In this document: piece after piece, positions 62,408 to 64,000 of the stretch | Layout: every line of letters begins with the position of its first letter | Position numbering within the stretch: position 1 is the stretch's first letter | Assembly: GCA_020161455.1 (NCBI GenBank) | Contig: JAIUNZ010000001.1 | Coordinates: forward strand, 124,001 to 188,000 | From: Bacteroidota bacterium | Lineage (GTDB): Bacteria > Bacteroidota > Bacteroidia > Flavobacteriales > Flavobacteriaceae | Length of the DNA stretch: 64,000 bases | Reading direction: 5' to 3' | Notes under the pieces: generated by a model | Database searches by the model: none | Told to the model about the DNA's origin: nothing | What the model saw: the letters and a program-made list of their open reading frames with translations, nothing else | Position numbers and translations under genes: made by a program

Positions 62408-63106
62408 ATGACTGATAAAATATTCACTACAAAAGATAACCTTCAAATTCTGCACGAAGACAACCATATTATAGTGGTTAACAAACGTGTTGGCGATATT
62501 GTTCAAGGTGATAAAACGGGTGACAAACCATTATCTGAAGTAGTAAAAGAATATATTAAAGACAAATACAATAAACCTGGCGAAGTATTTCTTGGAGTTG
62601 TACATCGTTTAGACAGACCAACTTCAGGTATTGTAGTTTTTGCTAAAACCAGCAAAGCATTAACGCGTTTGAATGAACTATTCAATAAACGAGAAACCCA
62701 AAAAACTTATTGGGCAATCGTAAAAAATTATCCGCCAAAAGAAAACGATATTTTGGTGCATTTTTTAAAACGAAATCCAAAAAACAATACTTCCAAAGCG
62801 CACATCAAAGAAGTTCCTGAAAGTAAAAAAGCAAGTTTAGAATATACCATTATTAAAAAGCTTGACAGCTATTATGCGCTTGAAATCAATCTTCATACTG
62901 GAAGACATCATCAAATTCGAGCACAATTACAAGCCATTGGTTGTCCAATAAAAGGTGATTTAAAATACGGTTTTGACCGCAGTAATCCTAATGGAGGTAT
63001 TCACCTTCACGCTAGACAATTAGTATTTATTCATCCGGTTACAAAAATAGAAGTAAGTCTTATTGCTCCTACTCCAAATGATGTAATTTGGAATGCAATT
63101 GGTTAA
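62408..63106 (+). CDS. RluA-family rRNA/tRNA pseudouridine synthase
   Basis: A 232-residue pseudouridine synthase. The catalytic Asp69 lies in VHRLDRPTSGIVVFAKTSKA, and motif III is ALEINLHTGRHHQIRAQL. There is no N-terminal S4 domain. The target uridine is unknown (RluA-, RluC- and RluD-like groups share these motifs). It is 40 bases downstream of panB in the same direction. Confidence 0.92.
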   Translation: MTDKIFTTKDNLQILHEDNHIIVVNKRVGDIVQGDKTGDKPLSEVVKEYIKDKYNKPGEVFLGVVHRLDRPTSGIVVFAKTSKALTRLNELFNKRETQKTYWAIVKNYPPKENDILVHFLKRNPKNNTSKAHIKEVPESKKASLEYTIIKKLDSYYALEINLHTGRHHQIRAQLQAIGCPIKGDLKYGFDRSNPNGGIHLHARQLVFIHPVTKIEVSLIAPTPNDVIWNAIG

Positions 63107-63158
63107 CAAACTCTATTCTATTATTATTAATATTACAAATTTCTTTTTAATATAAATT

Positions 63159-63166
63159 TATATTTG
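63159..63166 (+). promoter_or_regulatory. Possible -7 element TATATTTG before the DUF5723 gene
   Basis: TATATTTG fits TAnnTTTG, 28 bases before the ATG at 63195. No TTG element at the preferred spacing was seen. Confidence 0.4.
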
Positions 63167-63194
63167 TATTATTGACTAAGCAAATGTATCCATT

Positions 63195-64000
63195 ATGAAA
63201 AAATATATCTATTCATTCTTCTTGATTTCAAGTACAATGGTTTTTTCTCAAGACCATTATTCAGGAATTAGCACATCAAATCGTGTTGGGATTTTAAATG
63301 TTACCATTAACCCAGCTGAATTGCCAAATCTTTCCAAAAAATTTGAAGTAAATATTTATGGAATGAGTTTTAATGTTGCTAACAACAAAATTGGATTTAG
63401 TGATTTTAATTCGGACAAAGATTTTGAAGAACTTCTTTTTCAAGGAACAAGTCCTGTAAATGCTCGTATTGACACTGACATCATCGGTCCTGGTTTTGCA
63501 ATGCAATTGGGAAAATGGGGTTTTGCTTTTACCACAAAAGCCTATGCCAAATTTGACATGGTAGATGTTGATCCAACGATTGGAAACGCAATAACAAATA
63601 ATAATTTAGTTCTTAATACAACTCTTTTAAACAATCCAAATAATCAAAGATTAAGTGGAACTTCTTATGGTGAAATAGGTTTATCAGCAGGTAGAACGTT
63701 TTTTGAAAATGACAAACACAAATTTAGTGCTGGGGTAACTTTAAAAATACTTTTCCCAGGTTCGTATTCCAATTTTGGTTTGAGTCAATTAGATGGAACA
63801 ATTACCCAAAGTTTGGGCAATTCTTATTTAACCACAAATAGTCCTGCTAGTTTGAATATTGCTTATTCGGGAAATTTAGCAAACAGTTTCTCTAATTTTG
63901 ATGATTATAGCAAATCCATTTTTGGCGGTTTAAATGGTCTTGCTGGAGATATTGGCTTCAACTATCAATTAAAAAGCGATACAAAATATAAATTAAATGC
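63195..64000 (+). CDS. DUF5723-like outer-membrane protein (5' part; continues past the window)
   Basis: The frame opens at ATG 63195 and stays open to the end of the window (268 codons seen). It starts with a signal peptide (MKKYIYSFFLISSTMVFSQ). The mature part begins HYSGISTSNRVGILNVTINP and has alternating beta-strand patterns ending in aromatic residues, such as GEIGLSAGRTFF and KFSAGVTLKILF, as in outer-membrane beta-barrels of the DUF5723 family in Bacteroidota. Function is unknown. Confidence 0.7.
   Translation, partial: MKKYIYSFFLISSTMVFSQDHYSGISTSNRVGILNVTINPAELPNLSKKFEVNIYGMSFNVANNKIGFSDFNSDKDFEELLFQGTSPVNARIDTDIIGPGFAMQLGKWGFAFTTKAYAKFDMVDVDPTIGNAITNNNLVLNTTLLNNPNNQRLSGTSYGEIGLSAGRTFFENDKHKFSAGVTLKILFPGSYSNFGLSQLDGTITQSLGNSYLTTNSPASLNIAYSGNLANSFSNFDDYSKSIFGGLNGLAGDIGFNYQLKSDTKYKLN

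Noticed and set aside
1-64000. tRNA, rRNA, transposase or integrase genes
   Set aside because: None was seen in the intergenic gaps or as open frames; gaps above 300 bases are explained by the pseudogene remnant, the repeats, or the thr leader.

Overview
The window is a chromosomal segment of a low-GC Bacteroidota bacterium, most likely a Flavobacterium or close relative. The evidence is the AT-rich sequence, promoter-like TAnnTTTG elements with weak Shine-Dalgarno signals, Flavobacteria-type gene families (DUF4293 beside rho, DUF6095, DUF6265, DUF5723, DUF1572), a Rho factor with a long disordered N-terminal part, and GyrA with Thr82/Asp86. No rRNA, tRNA, CRISPR array, prophage or intact insertion sequence was seen. 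Gene density is high and most of the window is core chromosome.

Layout. 1-7.0 kb: the tail of a TlpA-like thioredoxin, a THUMP-type RNA methyltransferase divergent from a SAM methyltransferase, then a plus-strand run (ZIP transporter, murQ, small membrane or lipoproteins, a DinB-like protein, TerC). 7.1-9.5 kb: a minus-strand lipid A-type pair (PAP2 phosphatase and EptA-like phosphoethanolamine transferase). 9.7-13.5 kb: an orphan gene, a decayed gene remnant, and a response regulator / histidine kinase / DUF2231-like operon. 13.7-16.1 kb: an MBOAT acyltransferase plus SGNH-like pair. 16-23.5 kb: a MazG-like protein, a large methyltransferase, an SRPBCC protein, a sigma / anti-sigma / Spy-like operon, and two envelope proteins. 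23.6-34.9 kb: prfA, ClC, dnaK, rho, truA and an MsbA-like exporter.

35.0-39.8 kb holds the most distinctive cluster: an adenylation enzyme, a GNAT, an acyl carrier protein, an MBOAT and an SGNH-like protein in one tight operon behind a good TTG-N17-TATTTTTG promoter. The parts match Gram-positive dltABCD (activate an amino acid, load it on a carrier, pass it across the membrane, esterify a surface polymer), but the organism lacks teichoic acids and the operon has an added GNAT. The MBOAT/SGNH pair at 13.7-16.1 kb looks like a paralogous export half without its own ligase or carrier.

39.9-50.5 kb: lpd, a TPR protein, gyrA, clpC, a retropepsin-RimK fusion, a TMEM175-like channel and DUF1304. 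50.6-50.96 kb is an array of alternating 42- and 43-bp tandem repeats. 51-57.7 kb: hutH, then a thrA-thrB-thrC operon preceded by an unannotated 35-codon leader peptide with five consecutive Thr codons and terminator-like structures, so attenuation is likely. 57.7-64 kb: a TauE/SafE exporter, a YkuD transpeptidase, a one-domain DEAD-like protein, an NtrC-type regulator that lacks its HTH and has GAFTSA in place of GAFTGA, panB, an RluA pseudouridine synthase and the start of a DUF5723 outer-membrane protein. Family assignments come from motif recognition by eye, without database searches.
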